NCBI GenBank assembly: GCA_958450325.1
Contig: OY288254.1
Span: 33,861,577 to 33,925,576 of the forward strand
Reading direction: 5' to 3'
Length of the DNA stretch: 64,000 bases
Source of the DNA: Agrostemma githago
Taxonomy: Eukaryota; Streptophyta; Magnoliopsida; Caryophyllales; Caryophyllaceae
A program made the position numbers and the translations under genes. This document shows positions 26,941 to 40,098 of the stretch, piece after piece. A model generated the notes under the pieces. That model saw nothing but the letters and a program-made list of their open reading frames with translations. It did no database searches and was not told the DNA's origin. Positions within the stretch are counted from its first letter, which is position 1, and the number at the start of each line of letters is the position of its first letter.

Positions 26941-29794
26941 AAAGGGTTTAGGGTTAGATTAGGCGGACCCGCTTCGCGGCTCCGCCTAATCCAACCCTAA
27001 ACCCTTTTCCTTATTCAAGGTCACTAAACCCGCAACAAACTGAACCCTAAGAGGGTATTGGTGAACCCTGTCGTGGATGTGATTCAAAGATGGGGCACTG
27101 AACCTTAAGAATAGGGTACTGCATAAGACGGGACGGAAATGGGTTTAGGGTTGGATTAGGCGGACCCACTACGCGGTTCCGCCTAATACAACCCTAAACC
27201 CTTTTCCTTATTCAAGGTCACTAAACCCGCAAGAAACTGAACCCTAAGAGGGTATTGGTGAACCCTGTCGTGGATGTGATTCAAAGATGGGCCACTGAAC
27301 CTTAAGAGTAGGGTACTGCATAATACGGGACGGAAAAGGGTTTACAGTTGGATTAGGCGGACCCGCTTCGCGGCTCCGTCTAATCCAACCCTAAATCCTT
27401 TTCCTTATTCAAGGTCACTAAACCCGCAAGAAACTGAACCCTAAGAGGGTATTGGTGAACCCTGTCGTGGATGTGATTCAAAGATGGGGCACTGAACCTT
27501 AAGAGTAGGGTACTGCATAAGACGGGACGGAAAAGGGTTTAGGGTTGGATTAGGCGGCGGACCCGCTTCGCGGTTCCGCCTAATCCAACCCTAAACCCTT
27601 TTCCTTATTCAAGGTCACTAAACCCGCAATAAACTGACCCCTAAGAGGGTATTGGTGAACCCTGTCGTGGATGTGATTCAAAGAGTGGGCACTGAACCTT
27701 AAGAGTCGGGTACTGCATAAGACGGGACGGAAAAGGGTTTAGGGTTGAATTTGGCGGACCCGCTACGCGGCTCCGCCTAATACAACCCTAAACAATTTTC
27801 ATTATTCAAGGACTAAAAAGGGTTTAGGGTTGGATTAGGCGGACGCGCTTCGCGGCTCCGCCTAATCCAACCCTAAACCCTTTTCCTTATTCAAGGTCAC
27901 TAAACCCGCAACAAACTGAACCCTAAGAGGTTATTGGTGAACCCTGTCGTGGATGTGATTCAAAGATGGGGCACTGAACCTTAAGAGTAGGGTACTGCAT
28001 AAGACGGGACAGAAAAGGTATTAGGGTTGTATTAGGCGGACCCGCTACGCGGCTCCGCCTATTACAACCCTAAACCTTTTCCTTATTCAAGGACGGAAAA
28101 GGGTTTAGGGTTGGATTAGGCGGACCCGCTTCTTGGCTCCGCCTAATCCAACCCTAAACCCTTTTCCTTATTCAAGGTCACTAAACACGCAAGAAACTGA
28201 ACCCTAAGAGGGAATTGGTGAACCCTGTCGTGGATGTGATTCAAAGATGGGGCACTGAACCTTAAGAGTAGGGTACTTCATAAGACGGGACGGAAAAGGG
28301 TTTAGGGTTAGATTAGGCGGACCCGCTTCGCGGCTCCGCCTAATCCAACCCTAAACCCTTTTCCTTATTCAAGGTCACTAAACCCGCAACAAACTGAACC
28401 CTAAGAGGGTATTGGTGAACCCTGTCGTGGATGTGATTCAAAGATGGGGCACTGAACCTTAAGAATAGGGTACTGCATAAGACGGGACGGAAATGGGTTT
28501 AGGGTTGGATTAGGCGGACCCACTACGCGGTTCCGCCTAATACAACCCTAAACCCTTTTCCTTATTCAAGGTCACTAAACCCGCAAGAAACTGAACCCTA
28601 AGAGGGTATTGGTGAACCCTGTCGTGGATGTGATTCAAAGATGGGCCACTGAACCTTAAGAGTAGGGTACTGCATAATACGGGACGGAAAAGGGTTTACA
28701 GTTGGATTAGGCGGACCCGCTTCGCGGCTCCGTCTAATCCAACCCTAAATCCTTTTCCTTATTCAAGGTCACTAAACCCGCAAGAAACTGAACCCTAAGA
28801 GGGTATTGGTGAACCCTGTCGTGGATGTGATTCAAAGATGGGGCACTGAACCTTAAGAGTAGGGTACTGCATAAGACGGGACGGAAAAGGGTTTAGGGTT
28901 GGATTAGGCGGCGGACCCGCTTCGCGGTTCCGCCTAATCCAACCCTAAACCCTTTTCCTTATTCAAGGTCACTAAACCCGCAATAAACTGACCCCTAAGA
29001 GGGTATTGGTGAACCCTGTCGTGGATGTGATTCAAAGAGTGGGCACTGAACCTTAAGAGTCGGGTACTGCATAAGACGGGACGGAAAAGGGTTTAGGGTT
29101 GAATTTGGCGGACCCGCTACGCGGCTCCGCCTAATACAACCCTAAACAATTTTCATTATTCAAGGACTAAAAAGGGTTTAGGGTTGGATTAGGCGGACGC
29201 GCTTCGCGGCTCCGCCTAATCCAACCCTAAACCCTTTTCCTTATTCAAGGTCACTAAACCCGCAACAAACTGAACCCTAAGAGGTTATTGGTGAACCCTG
29301 TCGTGGATGTGATTCAAAGATGGGGCACTGAACCTTAAGAGTAGGGTACTGCATAAGACGGGACAGAAAAGGTATTAGGGTTGTATTAGGCGGACCCGCT
29401 ACGCGGCTCCGCCTATTACAACCCTAAACCTTTTCCTTATTCAAGGACGGAAAAGGGTTTAGGGTTGGATTAGGCGGACCCGCTTCTTGGCTCCGCCTAA
29501 TCCAACCCTAAACCCTTTTCCTTATTCAAGGTCACTAAACACGCAAGAAACTGAACCCTAAGAGGGAATTGGTGAACCCTGTCGTGGATGTGATTCAAAG
29601 ATGGGGCACTGAACCTTAAGAGTAGGGTACTTCATAAGACGGGACGGAAAAGGGTTTAGGGTTAGATTAGGCGGACCCGCTTCGCGGCTCCGCCTAATCC
29701 AACCCTAAACCCTTTTCCTTATTCAAGGTCACTAAACCCGCAACAAACTGAACCCTAAGAGGGTATTGGTGAACCCTGTCGTGGATGTGATTCA
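26560..29794 (+). repeat. 1,354-bp tandem higher-order repeat, about 2.4 copies
   Basis: Four rare markers agree on 1,354 bp: CGGACCCACT (27161, 28515), GGCGGCGG (27555, 28909), AGAGGTTATTGG (27931, 29285), and the D2 marker (26664, 28018, 29372). CAAGGACTAAAAAGGG occurs in both full copies. The unit equals one D1, one D2, four 197-bp monomers and the 3-bp GGC insertion. A further step of 960 bp (29372 to 30332) lacks two of the monomers. Confidence 0.88.
27555..27560 (+). repeat. GGC insertion in hairpin stem (marker subtype)
   Basis: The left arm reads ATTAGGCGGCGGACCCGC, one GGC more than usual, while the right arm stays GGTTCCGCC. The monomer becomes 200 bp and the stem gains a 3-base bulge. 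The same variant is at 28909, 29869, 31701, 40369, 42623 (as GACGGCGG) and 50258, always with the GGTTCCGCC right arm, so it is a single event amplified with its higher-order units. Confidence 0.9.
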
Positions 29795-30755
29795 AAGATA
29801 GGGCACTGAACCTTAAGAGTAGGGTACTGCATAAGACGGGACGGAAAAGGGTTTAGGGTTGGATTAGGCGGCGGACCCGCTTCGCGGTTCCGCCTAATCC
29901 AACCCTAAACCCTTTTCCTTATTCAAGGTCACTAAACCCGCAATAAAGTGACCCCTAAAAGGGTATTGGTGAACCCTGTCGTGGATGTGATTCAAAGAGT
30001 GGGCACTGAACCTTAAGAGTCGGGTACTGCATAAGACGGGACGGAAAAGGGTTTAGGGTTGAATTTGGCGGACCCGCTACGCGGCTCCGCCTAATACAAC
30101 CCTAAACAATTTTCATTATTCAAGGACTGAAAAGGGTTTAGGGTTGGATTAGGCGGACGCGCTTCGCGGCTCCGCCTAATCCAACCCTAAACCCTTTTTC
30201 TTATTCAAGGTCACTAAACCCGCAACAAACTGAACCCTAAGAGGGTATTGGTGAACCCTGTCGTGGATGTGATTCAAAGATGGGGCACTGAACCTTAAGA
30301 GTAGGGTACTGCATAAGACGGGACAGAAAAGGTATTAGGGTTGTATTAGGCGGACCCGCTACGCGGCTCCGCCTATTACAACCCTAAACCTTTTCCTTAT
30401 TCAAGGACGGAAAAGGGTTTAGGGTTGGATTAGGCGGACCCGCTTCTTGGCTCCGCCTAATCCAACCCTAAACCCTTTTCCTTATTCAAGGTCACTAAAC
30501 ACGCAAGAAACTGAACCCTAAGAGGGAATTGGTGAACCCTGTCGTGGATGTGATTCAAAGATGGGGCACTGAACCTTAAGAGTAGGGTACTTCATAAGAC
30601 GGGACGGAAAAGGGTTTAGGGTTAGATTAGGCGGACCCGCTTCGCGGCTCCGCCTAATCCAACCCTAAACCCTTTTCCTTATTCAAGGTCACTAAACCCG
30701 CAACAAACTGAACCCTAAGAGGGTATTGGTGAACCCTGTCGTGGATGTGATTCAA
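28835..30755 (+). repeat. 960-bp shortened higher-order unit
   Basis: GGCGGCGG at 28909 and 29869, and D2 markers at 29372 and 30332, are 960 bp apart: one D1, one D2 and two 197-bp monomers plus the GGC insertion. The unit is the 1,354-bp unit minus two monomers, so it arose by an in-register deletion. Its junction monomer carries GATAGGGCAC near 29,798. Confidence 0.78.
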
Positions 30756-31245
30756 AGATGGGGCACTGAACCTTAAGAGTAGGGTACTGCATAAGACGGG
30801 ACAGAAAAGGTATTAGGGTTGTATTAGGCGGACCCGCTACGCGGCTCCGCCTATTACAACCCTAAACCTTTTCCTTATTCAAGGACGGAAAAGGGTTTAG
30901 GGTTGGATTAGGCGGACCCGCTTCTTGGCTCCGCCTAATCCAACCCTAAACCCTTTTCCTTATTCAAGGTCACTAAACACGCAAGAAACTGAACCCTAAG
31001 AGGGAATTGGTGAACCCTGTCGTGGATGTGATTCAAAGATGGGGCACTGAACCTTAAGAGTAGGGTACTTCATAAGACGGGACGGAAAAGGGTTTAGGGT
31101 TAGATTAGGCGGACCCGCTTCGCGGCTCCGCCTAATCCAACCCTAAACCCTTTTCCTTATTCAAGGTCACTAAACCCGCAACAAACTGAACCCTAAGAGG
31201 GTATTGGTGAACCCTGTCGTGGATGTGATTCAAAGATGGGGCACT
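30288..31245 (+). repeat. 478-bp tandem duplication (D2 plus one monomer)
   Basis: D2 markers at 30332 and 30810 are 478 bp apart; the two units are D2 (281 bp) followed by the TTAGATTAGG monomer (197 bp). The same dimer occurs within the 872-bp units to the left. The edges are approximate. Confidence 0.8.
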
Positions 31246-31289
31246 GAACCTTAAGAATAGGGTACTGCATAAGATGGGACGGAAATGGG

Positions 31290-32870
31290 TTTAGGGTTGG
31301 ATTAGGCGGACCCGCTACGCGGTTCCGCCTAATACAACCCTAAACCCTTTTCCTTATTCAAGGTCACTAAACCCGCAAGAAACTGAACCCTAAGAGGGTA
31401 TTGGTGAACCCTGTCGTGGATGTGATTCAAAGATGGGCCACTGAACCTTAAGAGTAGGGTACTGCATAATACGGGACGGAAAAGGGTTTACAGTTGGATT
31501 AGGCGGACCCGCTTCGCGGCTCCGTCTAATCCAACCCTAAATCCTTTTCCTTATTCAAGGTCACTAAACCCGCAAGAAACTGAACCCTAAGAGGGTATTG
31601 GTGAACCCTGTCGTGGATGTGATTCAAAGATGGGGCACTGAACCTTAAGAGTAGGGTACTGCATAAGACGGGACGGAAAAGGGTTTAGGGTTGGATTAGG
31701 CGGCGGACCCGTTTCGCGGTTCCGCCTAATCCAACCCTAAACCCTTTTCCTTATTCAAGGTCACTAAACCCGCAATAAACTGACCCCTAAGAGGGTATTG
31801 GTGAACCCTGTCGTGGATGTGATTCAAAGAGTGGGCACTGAACCTTAAGAGTCGGGTACTGCATAAGACGGGACGGAAAAGGGTTTAGGGTTGAATTTGG
31901 CGGACCCGCTACGCGGCTCCGCCTAATACAACCCTAAACAATTTTCATTATTCAAGGACTGAAAAGGGTTTAGGGTTGGATTAGGCGGACGCGCTTCGCG
32001 GCTCCGCCTAATCCAACCCTAAACCCTTTTCCTTATTCAAGGTCACTAAACCCGCAACAAACTGAACCCTGAGAGGGTATTGGTGAACCCTGTCGTGGAT
32101 GTGATTCAAAGATGGGGCACTGAACCTTAAGAGTAGGGTAATGCATAAGACGGGACGGAAAAGGGTTTAGGGTTGGATTAGGCGGACCCGCTATACGGCT
32201 CCGCCTAATCCAACCCTAAACCCTATTCCTTATTCATGGTCACTAAACCCGCAACAAACTGAACCCTAAGAAGGAATTGGTGAACCCTGTCGTGGATGTG
32301 ATTCAAAGATGAGGCACTGAACCTTAAGAGTAGGGTACTGCATAGGACGGGACGGAAAAGGGTTTAGGGTTGGATTAGGCGGGCCCGCTATGCGGCTCCG
32401 CCTAATACAACCCTAAACCTTTTCCTTATTCAAGGTCACTAAACCCGCAAGAAACTGAACCCTAAGAGGGTATTGGTGAACCCTGTCGTGGATGTGATTC
32501 AAAGATGGGGCACTGAACCTTAAGAGTAGGGTACTGCATAAGACGGGACGGAAAAGGGTTTAGGGTTGGATTAGGCGGACCCGCTTCGCGGCTCCGCCTA
32601 ATCCAACCCTAAACCCTTTTCCTTATTCAAGGTCACTAAACCCGCAAGAAACTGAACCCTAAGAGGGTATTGGTGAACCCTGTCGTGGATGTGATTCAAA
32701 GATGGAGCACTGAACCTTATGAGTAGGGTACTGCATAAGACGGGACGGAAAAGGGTTTAGGGTTGGATTAGGCGGACCCGCTTCGCAGCTCCGCCTAATC
32801 CAACCCTAAACCCTTTTCCTTATTCAAGGTCACTAAACCCGCAACAAACTGAACCCTAAGAGGGTATTGG
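31290..32870 (+). repeat. 1.6-kb block recurring 8,668 bp downstream
   Basis: GGCGGCGG (31701 and 40369), GATGAGGCAC (32311 and 40979) and CATAGGACGG (32343 and 41011) are all offset by exactly 8,668 bp. The partner lies at about 39,958-41,538. Between them stand the 1,463- and 2,138-bp repeats, which were therefore inserted or expanded between two copies of this block. Private changes include CCCGTTTCGCGG (31,708) and ACCTTATGAGTAGG (32,715). Confidence 0.85.
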
Positions 32871-35643
32871 TGAACCCTGTCGTGGATGTGATTCAAAGAT
32901 GGGGCACTGAACCTTAAGAATAGGGTACTGCATAAGACGGGACGGAAATGGGTTTAGGGTTGGATTAGGCGGACCCGCTACGCGGCTCCGCCTAATACAA
33001 CCCTAAACCCTTTTCCTTATTCAAGGTCACTAAACCCGCAAGAAACTGAACCCTAAGAGGGTATTGGTGAACCCTGTCGTGGATGTGATTCAAAGATGGG
33101 CCACTGTACCTTAAGAGTAGGGTACTGCATAATACGGGACGGAAAAGGGTTTACAGTTGGATTAGGCGGACCCGCTTCGCGGCTCCGTCTAATCCAACCC
33201 TAAATCCTTTTCCTTATTCAAGGTCACTAAACCCGCAAGAAACTGAACCCTAAGAGGGAATTGGTGAACCCTGTCGTGGATGTGATTCAAAGATGGGGCA
33301 CTGAACCTTAAGAGTAGGGTACTTCATAAGACGGGACGGAAAAGGGTTTAGGGTTAGATTAGGCGGACCCGCTTCGCGGCTCCGCCTAATCCAACCCTAA
33401 ACCCTTTTCCTTATTCAAGGTCACTAAACCCGCAACAAACTGAACCCTAAGAGGGTATTGGTGAACCCTGTCGTGGATGTGATTCAAAGATGGGGCACTG
33501 AACCTTAAGAGTTGGGTACTGCATAAGACGGGACGGAAAAGGGTTTAGGGTTGGATTAGGCGGACCCGCTTCGTGGCTCCGCCTAATCCAATCCTAAACC
33601 CTTTTCCTTATTCAAGGTCACTAAACCCGCAAGAAACTGAACCCTAAGAGGGTATTGGTGAACCCTGTCGTGGATGTGATTCAAAGATGGGGCACTGAAC
33701 CTTAAGAGTAGGGTACTGCATAAGACGGGACGGAAAAGGGTTTAGGGTTGGATTAGGCGGACCCGCTTCGCAGCTCCGCCTAATCCAACCCTAAACCCTT
33801 TTCCTTATTCAAGGTCACTAAACCCGCAACAAACTGAACCCTAAGAGGGTATTGGTGAACCCTGTCGTGGATGTGATTCAAAGATGGGGCACTGAACCTT
33901 AAGAGTAGGGTACTGCATAAGACGGGACAGAAAAGGTATTAGGGTTGTATTAGGCGGACCCGCTACGCGGCTCCGCCTATTACAACCCTAAACCTTTTCC
34001 TTATTCAAGGACGGAAAAGGGTTTAGGGTTGGATTAGGCGGACCCGCTTCTTGGCTCTGCCTAATCCAACCCTAAACCCTTTTCCTTATTCAAGGTCACT
34101 AAACACGCAAGAAACTGAACCCTAAGAGGGAATTGGTGAACCCTGTCGTGGATGTGATTCAAAGATGGGGCACTGAACCTTAAGAGTAGGGTACTTCATA
34201 AGACGGGACGGAAAAGGGTTTAGGGTTAGATTAGGCGGACCCGCTTCGCGGCTCCGCCTAATCCAACCCTAAACCCTTTTCCTTATTCAAGGTCACTAAA
34301 CCCGCAACAAACTGAACCCTAAGAGGGTATTGGTGAACCCTGTCGTGGATGTGATTCAAAGATGGGGCACTGAACCTTAAGAATAGGGTACTGCATAAGA
34401 CGGGACGGAAATGGGTTTAGGGTTGGATTAGGCGGACCCTCTACGCGGTTCCGCCTAATACAACCCTAAACCCTTTTCCTTATTCAAGGTCACTAAACCC
34501 GCAAGAAACTGAACCCTAAGAGGGTATTGGTGAACCCTGTCGTGGATGTGATTCAAAGATGGGCCACTGAACCTTAAGAGTAGGGTACTGCATAATACGG
34601 GACGGAAAAGGGTTTACAGTTGGATTAGGCGGACCCGCTTCGCGGCTCCGTCTAATCCAACCCTAAATCCTTTTCCTTATTCAAGGTCACTAAACCCGCA
34701 AGAAACTGAACCCTAAGAGGGAATTGGTGAACCCTGTCGTGGATGTGATTCAAAGATGGGGCACTGAACCTTAAGAGTAGGGTACTTCATAAGACGGGAC
34801 GGAAAAGGGTTTAGGGTTAGATTAGGCGGACCCGCTTCGCGGCTCCGCCTAATCCAACCCTAAACCCTTTTCCTTATTCAAGGTCACTAAACCCGCAACA
34901 AACTGAACCCTAAGAGGGTATTGGTGAACCCTGTCGTGGATGTGATTCAAAGATGGGGCACTGAACCTTAAGAGTTGGGTACTGCATAAGACGGGACGGA
35001 AAAGGGTTTAGGGTTGGATTAGGCGGACCCGCTTCGTGGCTCCGCCTAATCCAATCCTAAACCCTTTTCCTTATTCAAGGTCACTAAACCCGCAAGAAAC
35101 TGAACCCTAAGAGGGTATTGGTGAACCCTGTCGTGGATGTGATTCAAAGATGGGGCACTGAACCTTAAGAGTAGGGTACTGCATAAGACGGGACGGAAAA
35201 GGGTTTAGGGTTGGATTAGGCGGACCCGCTTCGCAGCTCCGCCTAATCCAACCCTAAACCCTTTTCCTTATTCAAGGTCACTAAACCCGCAACAAACTGA
35301 ACCCTAAGAGGGTATTGGTGAACCCTGTCGTGGATGTGATTCAAAGATGGGGCACTGAACCTTAAGAGTAGGGTACTGCATAAGACGGGACAGAAAAGGT
35401 ATTAGGGTTGTATTAGGCGGACCCGCTACGCGGCTCCGCCTATTACAACCCTAAACCTTTTCCTTATTCAAGGACGGAAAAGGGTTTAGGGTTGGATTAG
35501 GCGGACCCGCTTCTTGGCTCCGCCTAATCCAACCCTAAACCCTTTTCCTTATTCAAGGTCACTAAACACGCAAGAAACTGAACCCTAAGAGGGAATTGGT
35601 GAACCCTGTCGTGGATGTGATTCAAAGATGGGGCACTGAACCT
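32800..35643 (+). repeat. 1,463-bp tandem higher-order repeat, about 1.9 copies
   Basis: GTTGGGTACT at 33511 and 34974, and the D2 marker at 33936 and 35399, are 1,463 bp apart (one D2 plus six 197-bp monomers). Copy 1 has GGGCCACTGTACC where copy 2 has GGGCCACTGAACC. The match ends where GGGTACTTC faces GGGTACTGC near 34,186/35,649. The larger 2,138-bp unit that follows contains this one plus a 675-bp extension. Confidence 0.82.
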
Positions 35644-38600
35644 TAAGAGTAGGGTACTGCATAAGACGGGACGGAAAAGGGTTTAGGGTTGGATTAGGCG
35701 GACCCGCTACGCGGTTCCGCCTAATACAACCCTAAACCCTTTTCCTTATTCAAGGTCACTAAACCCGCAAGAAACTGAACCCTAAGAGGGTATTGGTGAA
35801 CCCTGTCGTGGATGTGATTCAAAGATGGGGCACTGAACCTTAAGAGTAGGGTACTGCATAAGACGGGACGGAAAAGGGTTTAGGGTTGGATTAGGCGGAC
35901 CCGCTTCGCAGCTCCGCCTAATCCAACCCTAAACCCTTTTCCTTATTCAAGGTCACTAAACCCGCAACAAACTGAACCCTAAGAGGGTATTGGTGAACCC
36001 TGTCGTGGATGTGATTCAAAGATGGGGCACTGAACCTTAAGAGTAGGGTACTGCATAAGACGGGACAGAAAAGGTATTAGGGTTGTATTAGGCGGACCCG
36101 CTACGCGGCTCAGCCTATTACAACCCTAAACCTTTTCCTTATTCAAGGACGGAAAAGGGTTTAGGGTTGGATTAGGCGGACCCGCTTCTTGGCTCTGCCT
36201 AATCCAACCCTAAACCCTTTTCCTTATTCAAGGTCACTAAACACGCAAGAAACTGAACCCTAAGAGGGAATTGGTGAACCCTGTCGTGGATGTGATTCAA
36301 AGATGGGGCACTGAACCTTAAGAGTAGGGTACTTCATAAGACGGGACGGAAAAGGGTTTAGGGTTAGATTAGGCGGACCCGCTTCGCGGCTCCGCCTAAT
36401 CCAACCCTAAACCCTTTTCCTTATTCAAGGTCACTAAACCCGCAACAAACTGAACCCTAAGAGGGTATTGGTGAACCCTGTCGTGGATGTGATTCAAAGA
36501 TGGGGCACTGAACCTTAAGAATAGGGTACTGCATAAGACGGGACGGAAATGGGTTTAGGGTTGGATTAGGCGGACCCGCTACGCGGTTCCGCCTAATACA
36601 ACCCTAAACCCTTTTCCTTATTCAAGGTCTCTAAACCCGCAAGAAACTGAACCCTAAGAGGGTATTGGTGAACCCTGTCGTGGATGTGATTCAAAGATGG
36701 GCCACTGAACCTTAAGAGTAGGGTACTGCATAATACGGGACGGAAAAGGGTTTACAGTTGGATTAGGCGGACCCGCTTCGCGGCTCCGTCTAATCCAACC
36801 CTAAATCCTTTTCCTTATTCAAGGTCACTAAACCCGCAAGAAACTGAACCCTAAGAGGGAATTGGTGAACCCTGTCGTGGATGTGATTCAAAGATGGGGC
36901 ACTGAACCTTAAGAGTAGGGTACTTCATAAGACGGGACGGAAAAGGGTTTAGGGTTAGATTAGGCGGACCCGCTTCGCGGCTCCGCCTAATCCAACCCTA
37001 AACTCTTTTCCTTATTCAAGGTCACTAAACCCGCAACAAACTGAACCCTAAGAGGGTATTGGTGAACCCTGTCGTGGATGTGATTCAAAGATGGGGCACT
37101 GAACCTTAAGAGTTGGGTACTGCATAAGACGGGACGGAAAAGGGTTTAGGGTTGGATTAGGCGGACCCGCTTCGTGGCTCCGCCTAATCCAATCCTAAAC
37201 CCTTTTCCTTATTCAAGGTCACTAAACCCGCAAGAAACTGAACCCTAAGAGGGTATTGGTGAACCCTGTCGTGGATGTGATTCAAAGATGGGGCACTGAA
37301 CCTTAAGAGTAGGGTACTGCATAAGACGGGACGGAAAAGGGTTTAGGGTTGGATTAGGCGGACCCGCTTCGCAGCTCCGCCTAATCCAACCCTAAACCCT
37401 TTTCCTTATTCAAGGTCACTAAACCCGCAACAAACTGAACCCTAAGAGGGTATTGGTGAACCCTGTCGTGGATGTGATTCAAAGATGGGGCACTGAACCT
37501 TAAGAGTAGGGTACTGCATAAGACGGGACAGAAAAGGTATTAGGGTTGTATTAGGCGGACCCGCTACGCGGCTCCGCCTATTACAACCCTAAACCTTTTC
37601 CTTATTCAAGGACGGAAAAGGGTTTAGGGTTGGATTAGGCGGACCCGCTTCTTGGCTCCGCCTAATCCAACCCTAAACCCTTTTCCTTATTCAAGGTCAC
37701 TAAACACGCAAGAAACTGAACCCTAAGAGGGAATTGGTGAACCCTGTCGTGGATGTGATTCAAAGATGGGGCACTGAACCTTAAGAGTAGGGTACTGCAT
37801 AAGACGGGACGGAAAAGGGTTTAGGGTTGGATTAGGCGGACCCGCTACGCGGTTCCGCCTAATACAACCCTAAACCCTTTTCCTTATTCAAGGTCACTAA
37901 ACCCGCAAGAAACTGAACCCTAAGAGGGTATTGGTGAACCCTGTCGTGGATGTGATTCAAAGATGGGGCACTGAACCTTAAGAGTAGGGTACTGCATAAG
38001 ACGGGACGGAAAAGGGTTTAGGGTTGGATTAGGCGGACCCGCTTCGCAGCTCCGCCTAATCCAACCCTAAACCCTTTTCCTTATTCAAGGTCACTAAACC
38101 CGCAACAAACTGAACCCTAAGAGGGTATTGGTGAACCCTGTCGTGGATGTGATTCAAAGATGGGGCACTGAACCTTAAGAGTAGGGTACTGCATAAGACG
38201 GGACAGAAAAGGTATTAGGGTTGTATTAGGCGGACCCGCTACGCGGCTCCGCCTATTACAACCCTAAACCTTTTCCTTATTCAAGGACGGAAAAGGGTTT
38301 AGGGTTGGATTAGGCGGACCCGCTTCTTGGCTCTGCCTAATCCAACCCTAAACCCTTTTCCTTATTCAAGGTCACTAAACACGCAAGAAACTGAACCCTA
38401 AGAGGGAATTGGTGAACCCTGTCGTGGATGTGATTCAAAGATGGGGCACTGAACCTTAAGAGTAGGGTACTTCATAAGACGGGACGGAAAAGGGTTTAGG
38501 GTTAGATTAGGCGGACCCGCTTCGCGGCTCCGCCTAATCCAACCCTAAACCCTTTTCCTTATTCAAGGTCACTAAACCCGCAACAAACTGAACCCTAAGA

Positions 38601-40098
38601 GGGTATTGGTGAACCCTGTCGTGGATGTGATTCAAAGATGGGGCACTGAACCTTAAGAATAGGGTACTGCATAAGACGGGACGGAAATGGGTTTAGGGTT
38701 GGATTAGGCGGACCCGCTACGCGGTTCCGCCTAATACAACCCTAAACCCTTTTCCTTATTCAAGGTCACTAAACCCGCAAGAAACTGAACCCTAAGAGGG
38801 TATTGGTGAACCCTGTCGTGGATGTGATTCAAAGATGGGCCACTGAACCTTAAGAGTAGGGTACTGCATAATACGGGACGGAAAAGGGTTTACAGTTGGA
38901 TTAGGCGGACCCGCTTCGCGGCTCCGTCTAATCCAACCCTAAATCCTTTTCCTTATTCAAGGTCACTAAACCCGCAAGAAACTGAACCCTAAGAGGGAAT
39001 TGGTGAACCCTGTCGTGGATGTGATTCAAAGATGGGGCACTGAACCTTAAGAGTAGGGTACTTCATAAGACGGGACGGAAAAGGGTTTAGGGTTAGATTA
39101 GGCGGACCCGCTTCACGGCTCCGCCTAATCCAACCCTAAACCCTTTTCCTTATTCAAGGTCACTAAACCCGCAACAAACTGAACCCTAAGAGGGTATTGG
39201 TGAACCCTGTCGTGGATGTGATTCAAAGATGGGGCACTGAACCTTAAGAGTTGGGTACTGCATAAGACGGGACGGAAAAGGGTTTAGGGTTGGATTAGGC
39301 GGACCCGCTTCGTGGCTCCGCCTAATCCAATCCTAAACCCTTTTCCTTATTCAAGGTCACTAAACCCGCAAGAAACTCAACCCTAAGAGGGTATTGGTGA
39401 ACCCTGTCGTGGATGTGATTCAAAGATGGGGCACTGAACCTTAAGAGTAGGGTACTGCATAAGACGGGACGGAAAAGGGTTTAGGGTTGGATTAGGCGGA
39501 CCCGCTTCGCAGCTCCGCCTAATCCAACCCTAAACCCTTTTCCTTATTCAAGGTCACTAAACCCGCAACAAACTGAACCCTAAGAGGGTATTGGTGAACC
39601 CTGTCGTGGATGTGATTCAAAGATGGGGCACTGAACCTTAAGAGTAGGGTACTGCATAAGACGGGACAGAAAAGGTATTAGGGTTGTATTAGGCGGACCC
39701 GCTACGCGGCTCCGCCTATTACAACCCTAAACCTTTTCCTTATTCAAGGACGGAAAAGGGTTTAGGGTTGGATTAGGCGGACCCGCTTCTTGGCTCCGCC
39801 TAATCCAACCCTAAACCCTTTTCCTTATTCAAGGTCACTAAACACGCAAGAAACTGAACCCTAAGAGGGAATTGGTGAACCCTGTCGTGGATGTGATTCA
39901 AAGATGGGGCACTGAACCTTAAGAGTAGGGTACTGCATAAGACGGGACGGAAAAGGGTTTAGGGTTGGATTAGGCGGACCCGCTACGCGGTTCCGCCTAA
40001 TACAACCCTAAACCCTTTTCCTTATTCAAGGTCACTAAACCCGCAAGAAACTGAACCCTAAGAGGGTATTGGTGAACCCTGTCGTGGATGTGATTCAA
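33640..40098 (+). repeat. 2,138-bp higher-order repeat (second kind), three copies
   Basis: TTGGCTCTGCC at 34051, 36189 and 38327; GTTGGGTAC at 34974, 37112 and 39250; D2 markers at 33936/36074/38212 and at 35399/37537/39675. Every step is exactly 2,138 bp, made of two D2 and eight 197-bp monomers. This is the most regular stretch of the window. Copies differ by a few private changes: ACCCTCTACGCGG (34,440), GGCTCAGCC (36,108), GGTCTCTAAACC (36,628), AAACTCTTTTCC (37,003), CTTCACGGC (39,112) and AAACTCAACC (39,377). Length matches the 15.5-19.4 kb unit by coincidence; monomer content differs. Confidence 0.93.
37494..37774 (+). repeat. Double-hairpin monomer, type D2 (281 bp)
   Basis: This second common double-hairpin subtype starts with GACAGAAAAGGTATTAGGG and TTGTATTAGG on the left arm and CCTATTACAACCC on the right arm of hairpin 1, with loop TAC. 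The second hairpin has the loop region CTTCTTGG. The added segment has the same 85-bp CAAGG/ACGG junction as D1, and one C is lost after hairpin 1, giving 281 bp. I located the GGTATTAGGG marker at 16875, 19013 (as AAGTATTAGG), 19885, 21629, 21826, 22698, 23570, 24048, 25314, 26186, 26664, 28018, 29372, 30332, 30810, 33936, 35399, 36074, 37537, 38212 and 39675. The copies at 21629 and 21826 differ: 21629 carries a single hairpin only. Confidence 0.92.

Noticed and set aside
15500..40098. The two 2,138-bp periods being one and the same unit
   Set aside because: The 15.5-19.4 kb unit holds D1, D2 and a 196-bp monomer, while the 33.6-40.1 kb unit holds two D2 and eight 197-bp monomers; equal length is a coincidence of monomer sums.
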